Program-made: the position numbers and the translations under genes
From: Xylanimonas oleitrophica
GTDB lineage: Bacteria > Actinomycetota > Actinomycetes > Actinomycetales > Cellulomonadaceae
DNA: 64,000 bases
Direction: 5' to 3'
Assembly: GCF_003244315.1 (NCBI RefSeq)
Contig: NZ_QKWH01000003.1
Location: 186,001-250,000 of the forward strand
Part shown: positions 24,486-34,377 of the stretch, in pieces
Layout: each line of letters begins with the position of its first letter
How positions within the stretch are numbered: the stretch's first letter is position 1
Notes under the pieces: model-generated
What the model saw: only the letters and a program-made list of their open reading frames with translations
The model's database searches: none
Told to the model about the DNA's origin: nothing

Positions 24486-26309
24486 TCAGGACGTGTGCAG
24501 GGACTCCCGGTCGGCGCCGGGCGCGTAGATGCGCTCGACGTCGTCGGCGAAGTCCTTGAGCACCAGGGCGCGCTTCACCTTGAGCGAGGGGGTGAGGTAG
24601 CCGTTCTCGATCGTGAAGTCACCCGGGAGCACCGTGAACTTGCGGATCGACTCGGCCTTGGAGACGGCCTTGTTGGCGCGCGCGACGGCCTGGTCGAGGG
24701 CAGCCAGCACGTCCGGGTCCGTCGTGGCCTGCTCGACCGTCATCTCCGGCTTGCCGTGCATCGACAGCCAGCCCGGCAGCCCCTCGGGGTCGAGGGTGAC
24801 GAGCGCGCCGATGAAGGGCTTGTTGTCGCCGACGACGACGCACTGGCTGACCAGGGCGTGGGCCCGGATCCGGTCCTCGAGCACCGCGGGAGCGACGTTC
24901 TTGCCGCCCGCGGTGACGATCAGCTCCTTCTTGCGCCCGGTGATGCGCAGGAACCCGTCGTCGTCGAGGCTGCCGAGGTCGCCGGTGCGGAACCACTCGC
25001 CGTCGAACGCCTCGGCGGTGGCCTCGGGGTTGCCGTGGTAGCCGCGGAAGATGTGGTGGCCCTTGAGGAGGATCTCGCCGTCGGGCGCGATGCGGACGGA
25101 GCAGCCGGGCAGCTGGTGGCCCACGCTGCCGATGCGGGTCTGCTCCGGGCGGTTGACGCAGGTGGGCGCCGTCGACTCCGTGAGGCCGTAGCCCTCGAGG
25201 ATGTGCAGCCCGATGCCGCGGTAGAAGTGGCCGAGGCGCTCGCCGAGCGGGCCGCCTCCGGAGACGGCGTACTGGGCCTGTCCGCCCAGCCGGGCGCGCA
25301 GCTTGCTGAAGACGAGGGTGTCGGCGACCTTGTGCTGCAGACGCAGCCACAGGGAGGGGCCCTGCGGGGTGTCCTGCGCACGGGACCAGGCGATGCCGGT
25401 GGCCGCGGCCCAGTGGAAGATCTTGAGCTTGCCGCCGGCCGCGGCGGCCTGCTCGGCCGAGTTGTAGACCTTCTCGAAGACGCGCGGCACGGCCAGGATG
25501 TAGGTCGGCCGGAAGGTCCCGAGGTCGTCGACCAGGTGCTTGATGTCGGGGGAGTGTCCCAGCACCGTGCCGCCGGCGATCGCCAGCACCTGGATGAAGC
25601 GGGCGAAGACGTGGGCGAGCGGGAGGAACAGCAGGGTGCGGCCGCGCTCGGCGAACACCGTGGGCACGAACGCCACGGCGTTGCGCGCGAGGGCCGCGAA
25701 GTTGCGGTGCGTGAGCTCGACGCCCTTGGGGCGGCCGGTGGTGCCGGACGTGTAGATGATCGTCGCGAGGTCGTCGAGGCCGGCCAGGCCGCGCCGCCGG
25801 GCGATCTCCTCGTCGGTCACCTCGGCGCCCGCGGCGACGGTGGCGTCGATGCCGCCGTCGTCGATGACGAGCACCTCGCGGCACGAGGGGGCGTCGTCGC
25901 GCACCTCTGCCACGGTGGCGGCGTTGTCGGCGTCCTCGACGAACAGCACGGTGACGCCGGCGTCGGAGAGGATCCACTGGACCTGCTCGGCGCTGGAGGT
26001 CTCGTAGATGGGCACGGGGACGCCGCCGGCGGCCCACACGGCGAAGTCGAGCAGCGTCCACTCGTAGCGGGTGCGGGACATGATGCCGACCGGGTCGCCC
26101 GGCTGGACGCCCTTGGCGACCAGGCCCTTGGCGAGCGCCACGACCTGTGCGTCGAACTCGGCGACCGTCACGGGCTCCCACGAGCCGGGGGAGCGCTGCA
26201 CCTCGGCGAGGACGGCGCCGGGCTCGTCCTTCAGACGCTGGGTGATGAGGTCGTTGAGGTTCGACGTCTGCGGCAGCTCGACCCGCAGCGGTGTGGTCAT
26301 CTCGTCCAT
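24486..26309 (-). CDS. fadD: Long-chain fatty-acid-CoA ligase
   Basis: 607 residues. It activates fatty acids to acyl-CoA through an acyl-adenylate. The AMP-binding motif is TIIYTSGTTGRPKGVELTHRNF (about residue 190), then GYGLTES, WFRTGDLGSLDDDGFLRITGRKKELIVTAGGKN and the C-terminal catalytic lysine region LTPSLKVKRA. The sequence is closest in style to FadD15 of mycobacteria (Rv2187 in the same gene neighbourhood, from memory). ATG at 26309 follows TGGAG; ATG at 26300 is an alternative. Confidence 0.95.
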   Translation of the reverse strand: MDEMTTPLRVELPQTSNLNDLITQRLKDEPGAVLAEVQRSPGSWEPVTVAEFDAQVVALAKGLVAKGVQPGDPVGIMSRTRYEWTLLDFAVWAAGGVPVPIYETSSAEQVQWILSDAGVTVLFVEDADNAATVAEVRDDAPSCREVLVIDDGGIDATVAAGAEVTDEEIARRRGLAGLDDLATIIYTSGTTGRPKGVELTHRNFAALARNAVAFVPTVFAERGRTLLFLPLAHVFARFIQVLAIAGGTVLGHSPDIKHLVDDLGTFRPTYILAVPRVFEKVYNSAEQAAAAGGKLKIFHWAAATGIAWSRAQDTPQGPSLWLRLQHKVADTLVFSKLRARLGGQAQYAVSGGGPLGERLGHFYRGIGLHILEGYGLTESTAPTCVNRPEQTRIGSVGHQLPGCSVRIAPDGEILLKGHHIFRGYHGNPEATAEAFDGEWFRTGDLGSLDDDGFLRITGRKKELIVTAGGKNVAPAVLEDRIRAHALVSQCVVVGDNKPFIGALVTLDPEGLPGWLSMHGKPEMTVEQATTDPDVLAALDQAVARANKAVSKAESIRKFTVLPGDFTIENGYLTPSLKVKRALVLKDFADDVERIYAPGADRESLHTS

Positions 26310-26347
26310 GCTGGCTCCAGTGGCAGGTGGCGGTCGTGCGCTGCGCA

Positions 26348-26353
26348 ACGATA
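26348..26353 (-). promoter_or_regulatory. Candidate -10 box of fadD
   Basis: TATCGT on the minus strand, about 38 nt before the fadD start. No clear -35. Confidence 0.35.
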
Positions 26354-26444
26354 CTCGGTCTCAGCGTGTGCGTGTGACAGTCGTCACGGCGTCCGACTCC
26401 TGCCCAGGCAACGTCGCGGTGCCGCGCAGGGTTCCCGGGGTGGA

Positions 26445-26450
26445 TAGGCT
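26445..26450 (+). promoter_or_regulatory. Candidate -10 box of the glucokinase gene
   Basis: TAGGCT, leaving a GC-rich leader of about 87 nt before ATG at 26544. Confidence 0.4.
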
Positions 26451-26543
26451 GGGCGCGCGCTCCGCGCCGCCCGCGCGGCGAGCGCCCCAGGAGGCACCGT
26501 CGCCAGGGTGTGACGGCACGACGACGAACGTGAGGTCCAGCGC

Positions 26544-27488
26544 ATGCACGCGATCGGGGTCGACATCGGCGGCACGAAGATCGCCGTCGGTGTCGTGGAC
26601 GAGGCGGGGCGCATCCTCGCCCAGGTCCGGCGCGAGACCGAGGCGGACGACGTCGCGAGCATCGACCGTGCCATCGCGGACGCCTGCACGGAGCTGACGA
26701 AGGAGTACCAGGTCGGCGCCATCGGCGTGGCCGCCGCCGGGTTCGTGAGCCCCGACCGCACGTCGGTGCTGTTCGCGCCGAACATCGCCTGGCGCGACTA
26801 CCCGCTCTCGCGGCGGCTCGGCGAGCTGCTCGACCTCGACGTGCCCGTGGTGGTGGAGAACGACGCGAACGCGGCCGGCTGGGCGGAGTTCCGCTTCGGT
26901 GCCGCGCGCGACGCCAGCGACATGCTGATGCTGACCATCGGCACCGGGCTGGGCGGTGCGATCGTCGTGGACCGCGAGCTGGTCCGCGGCAAGTGGGGCG
27001 TGGCCGCCGAGGTGGGGCACATGCGCGTGGTCCCCGGGGGCCACTACTGCGGCTGCGGGCACGAGGGCTGCTGGGAGCAGTACGCCTCGGGCAGCGCTCT
27101 GGTCCGCGACGCCCGGGCCGCCGTGGTGGCCCTGCCGCACCGTGCCGGCCGCCTGCTCGAGCTCGCCGGCGGTGACGGCCAGCAGCTCCGCGGCCCGCAG
27201 ATCACCCAGGCGGCACAGGAGGGCGACGAGCTCGCCATCGACCTGGTGGGCAACCTCGGCCGGTGGATCGGCGAGGGCGCCGCCTCGGTGGCGGCCCTGC
27301 TCGACCCGGAGCTGATCGTGGTGGGCGGTGGCGTCGCCGAGGCCGGTGACCTGCTGCTCACGCCGATCCGCAAGGGCTTCGAGGCCCAGCTCTCCGCGCT
27401 GGGGCACCGTCCCGTGGCGCAGATCGAGCTCGCCGAGCACGGGAACGAGGCGGGCATCATCGGCGCCGCGGACCTCGCCCGCCGCTGA
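26544..27488 (+). CDS. glk: ROK-family glucokinase
   Basis: 314 residues. It phosphorylates glucose to glucose 6-phosphate in the cytoplasm. The phosphate-binding loop VDIGGTKIAVGVVD opens the protein; the ROK signature includes VVENDANAAGWAEFRFGAARD, the catalytic Asp of END, TIGTGLGGAIVVD, and the zinc motif HYCGCGHEGCWEQYASG. It matches actinobacterial ROK glucokinases and not the polyphosphate PPGK type, though sugar preference is inferred. A phosphofructokinase gene lies nearby, giving a small glycolytic neighbourhood. Confidence 0.94.
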   Translation: MHAIGVDIGGTKIAVGVVDEAGRILAQVRRETEADDVASIDRAIADACTELTKEYQVGAIGVAAAGFVSPDRTSVLFAPNIAWRDYPLSRRLGELLDLDVPVVVENDANAAGWAEFRFGAARDASDMLMLTIGTGLGGAIVVDRELVRGKWGVAAEVGHMRVVPGGHYCGCGHEGCWEQYASGSALVRDARAAVVALPHRAGRLLELAGGDGQQLRGPQITQAAQEGDELAIDLVGNLGRWIGEGAASVAALLDPELIVVGGGVAEAGDLLLTPIRKGFEAQLSALGHRPVAQIELAEHGNEAGIIGAADLARR

Positions 27489-27498
27489 GCTCCTGACC

Positions 27499-27526
27499 GT
27501 CCCCTGAGCGACGTCCCCTGAGCGAC
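27499..27526 (+). repeat. TGA-bearing 14-bp tandem repeat after glk
   Basis: GTCCCCTGAGCGAC at 27499-27512 and 27513-27526. With the glk stop (27486) and TGA at 27494, 27505 and 27519, all three frames are stopped. Confidence 0.7.
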
Positions 27527-27553
27527 GCCGTCCGCCGCTGACGGCGGACGGCG
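27526..27553 (+). terminator. Terminator after glk
   Basis: 12-bp perfect stem (27526-27537 with 27542-27553) and a CTGA loop. Confidence 0.8.
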
Positions 27554-27607
27554 CTGTCGTGGGCTGCGGTCCGCCGTGGAGCAGGGCTCAGGCGGGGCTC
27601 GCCGGGG

Positions 27608-28156
27608 TCAGACGACGGCGCCGTCGTCGTGGTCGGACGGGTCGCGGTGCTGGGGCATGCGCCACAGCAGCACCGCCACGCCGGCGAGGAACACCAGCCC
27701 GGCGGCGGGAGCGACCCAGCCGGGGATGTGCAGCGCGGGCACGAGAGAACGCACGACCAGCGCGACGACGGCGAGCAGCGGGACGCCCGCCGCGCCCGCC
27801 CAGCCGAGCGTCAGGAGAGGGTCCCGCGAGGTGAGCACCGGCCCCGGGTCGGGGGGCGTGAAGTGGGACTCGGCCTCCTCCAGCGCCTCGACCTCCGGCG
27901 TGACCGGCCAGTCGCGCGGGCCCTGGACGGGCGCGACGACGTGCGCGGCGGGGTCCGCCTGGCTGGTGGGGGACGCGTCCGGCGCCGCAGGCCGGGGCTC
28001 GTCCTGCTCGGGGCCGTCGGCGTCGACCGCCGGTGCCACGTCGCCCAGGCGCGCGACGATGTCGGCCCAGCGCTCCTCGACCTCGGCGTCCTGGATCTCG
28101 TCGTCACGGCCGGCGCCGTCGCGACCCGCGTCGTCGCCCGTGTTCGTCCCCGCCAT
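27608..28156 (-). CDS. Membrane protein with long acidic N-terminal region, unknown function
   Basis: 182 residues from ATG at 28156. The first 110 residues are acidic and low-complexity (DGAGRDDEIQDAEVEERWAD, DPAAHVVAPVQG). Two membrane segments follow (LGWAGAAGVPLLAVVALVVRSLV and IPGWVAPAAGLVFLAGVAVLLW), then a short acidic tail. I know no function; similar two-helix proteins with cytosolic acidic tails are common in actinobacteria. TAGAGT sits 7 nt before the ATG, which favours it over the GTG 9 nt upstream. Confidence 0.75.
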   Translation of the reverse strand: MAGTNTGDDAGRDGAGRDDEIQDAEVEERWADIVARLGDVAPAVDADGPEQDEPRPAAPDASPTSQADPAAHVVAPVQGPRDWPVTPEVEALEEAESHFTPPDPGPVLTSRDPLLTLGWAGAAGVPLLAVVALVVRSLVPALHIPGWVAPAAGLVFLAGVAVLLWRMPQHRDPSDHDDGAVV

Positions 28157-28163
28157 GGTTGAC

Positions 28164-28169
28164 ACTCTA
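28164..28169 (-). promoter_or_regulatory. -10 box, leaderless, for the gene at 28156
   Basis: TAGAGT on the minus strand, 7 nt before the ATG. Confidence 0.55.
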
Positions 28170-28287
28170 GAGTTCCCTCGGCGCCCCGCGCTGCCCCGGC
28201 GCCGTCACGTGCCCTGCCGGGTCTGCGGCGGGCGCGACAGGTACGGTTGCCGGCGCACGCGCTCGCCAGAGGTTCGAGGAGGACCGC

Positions 28288-29064
28288 TTGTTCTACTGGC
28301 TCATGCGGCATGTCCTGGCGGGGCCGCTGCTCAAGCTGTACTTCCGCCCCTGGACCAAGGGTGTCGAGAACATCCCCGCCGACGGCCCCGCGATCCTGGC
28401 GAGCAACCACCTGGCGGTCATCGACTCGTTCGTGCTGCCGCTCGTCCTCGACCGGCAGGTCCAGTTTCTCGGCAAGTCCGACTACTTCACCGGCACGGGC
28501 CTCAAGGGCCGCCTGGTGGCGGGCTTCATGCGCGGCGTCGGCACCATCCCGGTCGACCGGTCGGGCGGCAAGGCCAGCGAGGCGGCGCTCGCCACGGGCT
28601 TGCGCGTGCTGTCGGACGGCGGCCTGTTCGGCATCTACCCGGAGGGCACCCGCAGCCCGGACGGGCGCATGTACCGCGGCAAGACGGGCGTGGCCCGGCT
28701 CGCCCTGGAGTCAGGCGCCCCGGTGGTCCCGGTCGCGATGGTCGGCACCGACGTCGCCCAGCCGCTGGGTCGCGCCATGCCCAAGCCCATGCCCATCGGC
28801 GTGGTGATCGGCGAGCCGCTGGACTTCTCCCGCTACCAGGGCATGGAGAACGACCGGTTCGTGCTGCGCTCGGTCACCGACGAGATCGTGTACGCCATCC
28901 TCCGCCTGTCGGAGCAGGAGTACGTCGACGTCTACGCCGCGACGGCGAAGGCCCGCATCGCGGCGGAGAAGCGCGCCGCCGAGGCGGCGGCCAAGGACGC
29001 CTCCGGGAAGGACGAAGGTCCCGAGGGGCGGGCCGCGGACGCCGCAGGTCCTGCGGGCGAATAG
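28288..29064 (+). CDS. plsC: 1-acyl-glycerol-3-phosphate acyltransferase
   Basis: 258 residues. It acylates lysophosphatidic acid in membrane lipid synthesis. The NHxxxxD catalytic motif is NHLAVID (near residue 40), the second block is GTIPVDRSGG and the third is GIYPEGTRSPDGRMYRGKTG. The last 45 residues are an Ala/Lys/Glu-rich tail. TTG start at 28288 with GAGGAGG at good distance. From memory, mycobacteria carry a related acyltransferase (Rv2182c) in the same conserved block. Confidence 0.93.
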   Translation: MFYWLMRHVLAGPLLKLYFRPWTKGVENIPADGPAILASNHLAVIDSFVLPLVLDRQVQFLGKSDYFTGTGLKGRLVAGFMRGVGTIPVDRSGGKASEAALATGLRVLSDGGLFGIYPEGTRSPDGRMYRGKTGVARLALESGAPVVPVAMVGTDVAQPLGRAMPKPMPIGVVIGEPLDFSRYQGMENDRFVLRSVTDEIVYAILRLSEQEYVDVYAATAKARIAAEKRAAEAAAKDASGKDEGPEGRAADAAGPAGE

Positions 29065-29105
29065 GATCGGGGCGCAGTCCGTCCCCCATCCGGAAGGTGC
29101 CTGAA

Positions 29106-30326
29106 ATGGCTGTTCGTCGCGTGGCCCTGCTCACGGCCGGCGGCTTCGCCCCCTGCCTCTCGTCCGCCGTCGGCGGGCTCATCGAGCGGTACAACGAGCT
29201 CGACCCCTCGATCGAGATCATCGCCTACCAGTACGGCTACCACGGCCTGCTGACGGGCAACAAGGTCGTGATCGACGAGGAGGGCCGCAAGCAGGCGCCG
29301 ATCCTCCACCGGTTCGGCGGCTCGCCGATCGGCAACTCGCGCGTCAAGCTCACCAACGTGGCCGACGCCGTCAAGCGGGGCCTGGTCAAGGAGGGCGAGG
29401 ACCCGCTGCGGGTGGCTGCGGAGCAGCTCAAGGCCGACGGTGTCGACGTGCTCCACACGATCGGTGGTGACGACACGAACACCACGGCCGCCGACCTCGC
29501 CGCCTACCTGCACGAGAACGGCTACGAGCTGACCGTCGTCGGGCTGCCCAAGACGATCGACAACGACGTGGTCCCGATCCGTCAGTCGCTCGGTGCCTGG
29601 ACCGCGGCCGAGGAGGCCGCCGGCTTCGCCGCGAACATCATCGGCGAGCACCGCTCGGGCCCGCGCATGCTGATCGTGCACGAGGTCATGGGCCGTCACT
29701 GCGGGTGGCTCACGGCCGCTGCCGCCAAGGAGTACCGCAAGTGGCTCGACGCCCAGGAGTGGGCGCCGGCGCTCGGCCTGACCAAGGAGCGGTGGGACGT
29801 CCACGCGGTGTTCCTGCCCGAGCTCGAGATCGACATCGACGCGGAGGCGGCGCGCCTCAAGGGCGTCATGGACGAGATCGGCAACGTGAACATCTTCCTC
29901 TCGGAGGGTGCGGGCATGCACGAGATCGTCGAGCAGCTCGAGGCTGCCGGCGAGGAGGTGCCGCGCGACCCGTTCGGTCACGTCAAGCTGGACACGATCA
30001 ACCCGGGCCAGTGGTTCGCGAAGCAGTTCGCCGAGAAGCTGGGTGCCGAGAAGGTCATGGTGCAGAAGTCGGGCTACTACTCGCGTGCCGCCGCGGCCAA
30101 CGCCGAGGACCTGCGCCTCATCAAGTCGATGACGGACCTGGCCGTCGAGTGCGCCCTGCGCGGCGAGGCCGGCGTCATCGGCCACGACGAGGAGGACGGC
30201 GACAAGCTCAAGGCGATCGCGTTCCCGCGCATCGCGGGCGGCAAGGCGTTCGACGTCAGCCAGCCGTGGTTCGGCGAGCTGCTGGAGTCGATCGGCCAGC
30301 CGCTGAAGCCTGCCGCCGCGCACTGA
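29106..30326 (+). CDS. pfkA: 6-phosphofructokinase, pyrophosphate-dependent type
   Basis: 406 residues. It phosphorylates fructose 6-phosphate. The phosphate-binding region HTIGGDDTNTTAADLA carries GGDD, and the catalytic loop is LPKTIDNDV; Asp after GGD and Lys before TIDND are the residues linked to pyrophosphate use, while ATP enzymes have Gly at these places. Other landmarks: TAGGFAPCLSSAVGGLIERY at the start, EVMGRHCGWLTA, and the substrate-binding stretch SEGAGMHEIVEQLE. The donor is inferred from those two residues. ATG at 29106. Confidence 0.93.
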   Translation: MAVRRVALLTAGGFAPCLSSAVGGLIERYNELDPSIEIIAYQYGYHGLLTGNKVVIDEEGRKQAPILHRFGGSPIGNSRVKLTNVADAVKRGLVKEGEDPLRVAAEQLKADGVDVLHTIGGDDTNTTAADLAAYLHENGYELTVVGLPKTIDNDVVPIRQSLGAWTAAEEAAGFAANIIGEHRSGPRMLIVHEVMGRHCGWLTAAAAKEYRKWLDAQEWAPALGLTKERWDVHAVFLPELEIDIDAEAARLKGVMDEIGNVNIFLSEGAGMHEIVEQLEAAGEEVPRDPFGHVKLDTINPGQWFAKQFAEKLGAEKVMVQKSGYYSRAAAANAEDLRLIKSMTDLAVECALRGEAGVIGHDEEDGDKLKAIAFPRIAGGKAFDVSQPWFGELLESIGQPLKPAAAH

Positions 30327-31814
<1,488 letters not shown>

Positions 31815-31826
31815 GGGACGCGCGGC

Positions 31827-33887
31827 TCACCAGATGGTGAGCGTGACGGTGGACCCCTTCTGCGCCTCGCCCTGCGTGTCCTGGAACCGCACGGTGTCGA
31901 GCAGGCCGCCCAGGTACTTGTTCTCCTTGACCTGGAACCCGGCCTCCTGCAGGGCGGTGCGGGCGTCGGCGCTGCGCTGGCCGACGACGTCGGGCACGGC
32001 GACGACCGGGGGACCGTCGGAGACGGTGAGCATGACGGTGTCGAGCCGGTGGGCTCGCGTGCCGTTCTCGGGGCTCTGCCGGATCACCTGCCCGGCGGGC
32101 ACGGTCTCGGACGCCTCGTCCGGGGTGAAGCGCACCTGCAGGCCCAGCTCCTCGAGCGCGGCCTGGGCCTCCTCGCGGTCACGTCCCACCTGCTGCGGGA
32201 CGGTCACGGGGGCGGGCCCTCCGGAGACCACGAGGGCGATCGGGGTGTCGTGGGGCACCTCGGCGCCGGGCTCCTGCGACGCGGCGAGCACCTGGCCTGC
32301 CGGGACCGTGTCGGAGTACTCCTGGGTAGAGCGCCCGGCCTCGAGGCCCGCGTCCTGCAACGCCTGGGTGGCGTCCTGCTCGCTGGCGCCGACGAGCCCG
32401 TCGGGCACCGTGACCATGAGCACGCCCAGCGACACCACGAGGCGGACGGTGCCGTCCTTGCGGACGCGTTCGCCCTCGCCGGGCTCGGTGGCCACGACGG
32501 CGCCCGCGGGCACGTCGTCGTGGTGCGCCTGCTCGGTGCTGGCGTCGAGCTGGGCGGTCGCGAGCCGTTCCTGCGCGTCGGCGAGCGGAAGCCCCTGCAG
32601 GCCGGCGGGCACGGCGGTCCATGCGCCTGGCCCTTCCGCGAACCACCACCAGGTGCCTGAGCCGCCTCCGCCCAGCACGAGCAGCACGGTCAGCACGGAG
32701 CCCAGCACGCGGCGGCCGCGGGGCCGGCGCGCGGCGGGGGCCCCGGCGGCCACGGCCACCGTGGGTCGCTCGACCAGCTGCTCGGTGGCGTTGTCGCCGA
32801 ACCAGGTGGACAGCGGCCCGGCGTCCTGCCCTGCCGTGGTCGTGGTGGTGGCCGGGGCGGCGACGGTGAAGGCCCCGGCGGGGATGGCGTCGAGCTCGTC
32901 GCCCGCATCGTCGTCATCCTCGGGGGGCGCGTCGTCGGCCTGGTCGGCGTCGTCCGCGGCGGGCTCGGAGGGCGGGACGAACCCGGCTGGTGGGTCGGCG
33001 CGGCGCTCGAGCAGGTCGGGCGAGATCGCCTCGAGAGTCAGCCGGACGCGACGCAGCGCCTCGAGCGCGGCGCCGGCGTCCAGCGGGCGCCCACCAGGGT
33101 CGCGTGCCGTGAAGCCGGCGACGAGCTCGTCGACCTGGGCGGGCAGCCAGTCGGCGTGGGTGCTGGGAGCGGGCACATCGGCGTGGACGTGCTGGAACGC
33201 GACCTGGATGGGCGTGGAGCCGTCGTGGGGGAGCGTCCCGGTGAGCATCTCGTAGGCGAGCACGCCCACGGCGTAGACGTCGGTGCGGGCGTCGCACGCA
33301 CCGGTGGCGATGACCTCGGGCGCGAGGTAGCCGATGGTGCCCAGGATCGTGCCCGTCGCGGTGGTGGTGACCTCGGTCACCGCGCGGGCGAGGCCGAAGT
33401 CGGCGACCTTCACGCGGCCGTCGTCCGCCGTGATGAGCACGTTCTCGGGCTTGACGTCCCGGTGGACCAGCCCCTTGCGGTGGGCCGCGGCCAGCGCGCC
33501 GAGCACCTGCGCGAGGACGTCGAGGGTGCGGCCGAGCGTGAGCGTCCCGGTGGTGCGCAGCTCGCGGCGCAGGTTGCTGCCGGGCACGTACTCCATCGTG
33601 AGGTAGCTGGTGTCGCCGTCGAGCCCCTGGTCGTAGACGGCGACGACGCCGGGGTGCGTCAGGCGTGCGGCCGCGCGGGCCTCGCGCCGGAACCGGGAGA
33701 CGAACGCCGCCCCCTCGACCCCTTCGGCCAGGTGGGGGTGCATGACCTTCAGCGCGACCTCCCGCTCGAGGCGGCGGTCCAGCGCGAGGTACACGGTCGC
33801 CATGCCGCCGCGCGCGATGCGCGCGCGGATCTCGTACCGCCCGTCGACCAGGCGGCCGATCAGGGGGTCGGTCGTCACCATGGCCAC
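31827..33887 (-). CDS. pknL: Ser/Thr protein kinase with four PASTA domains (PknL-like)
   Basis: 686 residues. The kinase domain (about 15-280) shows ARGGMATVYLALDRR, VALKVMH with the ATP lysine, LVHRDVKPENVLI, VADFGLARA and GTIGYLAPE. An acidic linker leads to one membrane helix (VLGSVLTVLLVLGG). Four extracellular PASTA repeats follow, starting near AWTAVPAGLQG, VTVPDGLVGASE, VTVPQQVGRDR and VAVPDVVGQRSA. PASTA domains bind cell-wall precursors. GTG start with TAGACT 6 nt upstream. Next to an Rv2175c-type gene, the known PknL substrate in M. tuberculosis. Confidence 0.92.
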   Translation of the reverse strand: MAMVTTDPLIGRLVDGRYEIRARIARGGMATVYLALDRRLEREVALKVMHPHLAEGVEGAAFVSRFRREARAAARLTHPGVVAVYDQGLDGDTSYLTMEYVPGSNLRRELRTTGTLTLGRTLDVLAQVLGALAAAHRKGLVHRDVKPENVLITADDGRVKVADFGLARAVTEVTTTATGTILGTIGYLAPEVIATGACDARTDVYAVGVLAYEMLTGTLPHDGSTPIQVAFQHVHADVPAPSTHADWLPAQVDELVAGFTARDPGGRPLDAGAALEALRRVRLTLEAISPDLLERRADPPAGFVPPSEPAADDADQADDAPPEDDDDAGDELDAIPAGAFTVAAPATTTTTAGQDAGPLSTWFGDNATEQLVERPTVAVAAGAPAARRPRGRRVLGSVLTVLLVLGGGGSGTWWWFAEGPGAWTAVPAGLQGLPLADAQERLATAQLDASTEQAHHDDVPAGAVVATEPGEGERVRKDGTVRLVVSLGVLMVTVPDGLVGASEQDATQALQDAGLEAGRSTQEYSDTVPAGQVLAASQEPGAEVPHDTPIALVVSGGPAPVTVPQQVGRDREEAQAALEELGLQVRFTPDEASETVPAGQVIRQSPENGTRAHRLDTVMLTVSDGPPVVAVPDVVGQRSADARTALQEAGFQVKENKYLGGLLDTVRFQDTQGEAQKGSTVTLTIW

Positions 33888-33893
33888 GGCACG

Positions 33894-33899
33894 AGTCTA
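33894..33899 (-). promoter_or_regulatory. -10 box of pknL, leaderless
   Basis: TAGACT on the minus strand, 6 nt before GTG at 33887; this decides the start over the ATG at 33881. Confidence 0.55.
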
Positions 33900-33957
33900 G
33901 GCAACGCTCGGTGCCGGATCGCGGCAGCGGCGTGCCGCAGGGTGCCTGCCGGGCGCC

Positions 33958-33963
33958 TACGCT
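33958..33963 (+). promoter_or_regulatory. -10 box of the Rv2175c-like gene, leaderless
   Basis: TACGCT, 6 nt before GTG at 33970, back to back with the pknL promoter. Confidence 0.55.
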
Positions 33964-33969
33964 TCCCCC

Positions 33970-34341
33970 GTGAGCAACCCAGACCTCGATTCCCTCGTCC
34001 CGCAGTGGCTGACGCTGCCCGATCTCGCCGACCGCCTCGGCGTGGAGTTCTCGCGTGTGCGTGCGCTGGTGCGCGACCGTGCCGTCATCGGCGTCAAGCG
34101 GGGGGAGCGGACCGTCTTCCAGGTGCCGGAGGCGTTCGTGGTGCCGGCCGAGGGCGGTGGCGAGCAGGTGCTGCCGTCGTTGCGCGGCACCGTGCTGGTG
34201 CTGGGAGACCAGGGCCTGCCCGACGCCGAGATCATCGAGTGGTTGTTCACGCCGGAGCCGACGCTCGACGGCACGCCGGTCGAGGCGCTGCGCGGCGGAC
34301 GGCGGGCCGCGGTGCGCCGGGCGGCCCAGGCGCTGGCCTGA
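33970..34341 (+). CDS. Rv2175c-like DNA-binding protein
   Basis: 123 residues. The N-terminal winged-helix region LTLPDLADRLGVEFSRVRALVRDRAVIGVKRG (residues 16-47) is a MerR-like DNA-binding motif, and LGDQGLPDAEIIEWLFTPEPTLDGTPVEALRGG is the C-terminal helical part. In M. tuberculosis the homologue is phosphorylated by PknL, which blocks DNA binding; here the kinase gene is divergent and adjacent. The target regulon is unknown. The stop is the first TGA of a short tandem repeat. Confidence 0.85.
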   Translation: MSNPDLDSLVPQWLTLPDLADRLGVEFSRVRALVRDRAVIGVKRGERTVFQVPEAFVVPAEGGGEQVLPSLRGTVLVLGDQGLPDAEIIEWLFTPEPTLDGTPVEALRGGRRAAVRRAAQALA

Positions 34342-34375
34342 CGCTCCCGGCCTGACGCTCCTGGCTGACGTTCTT
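34337..34375 (+). repeat. TGA-bearing 13-14-bp tandem repeat after the Rv2175c-like gene
   Basis: Three units (CCTGACGCTCC..., CCTGACGCTCC..., GCTGACGTTCT...) with TGA at 34339, 34353 and 34366. The first TGA is the stop codon. Confidence 0.65.
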
Positions 34376-34377
34376 GG

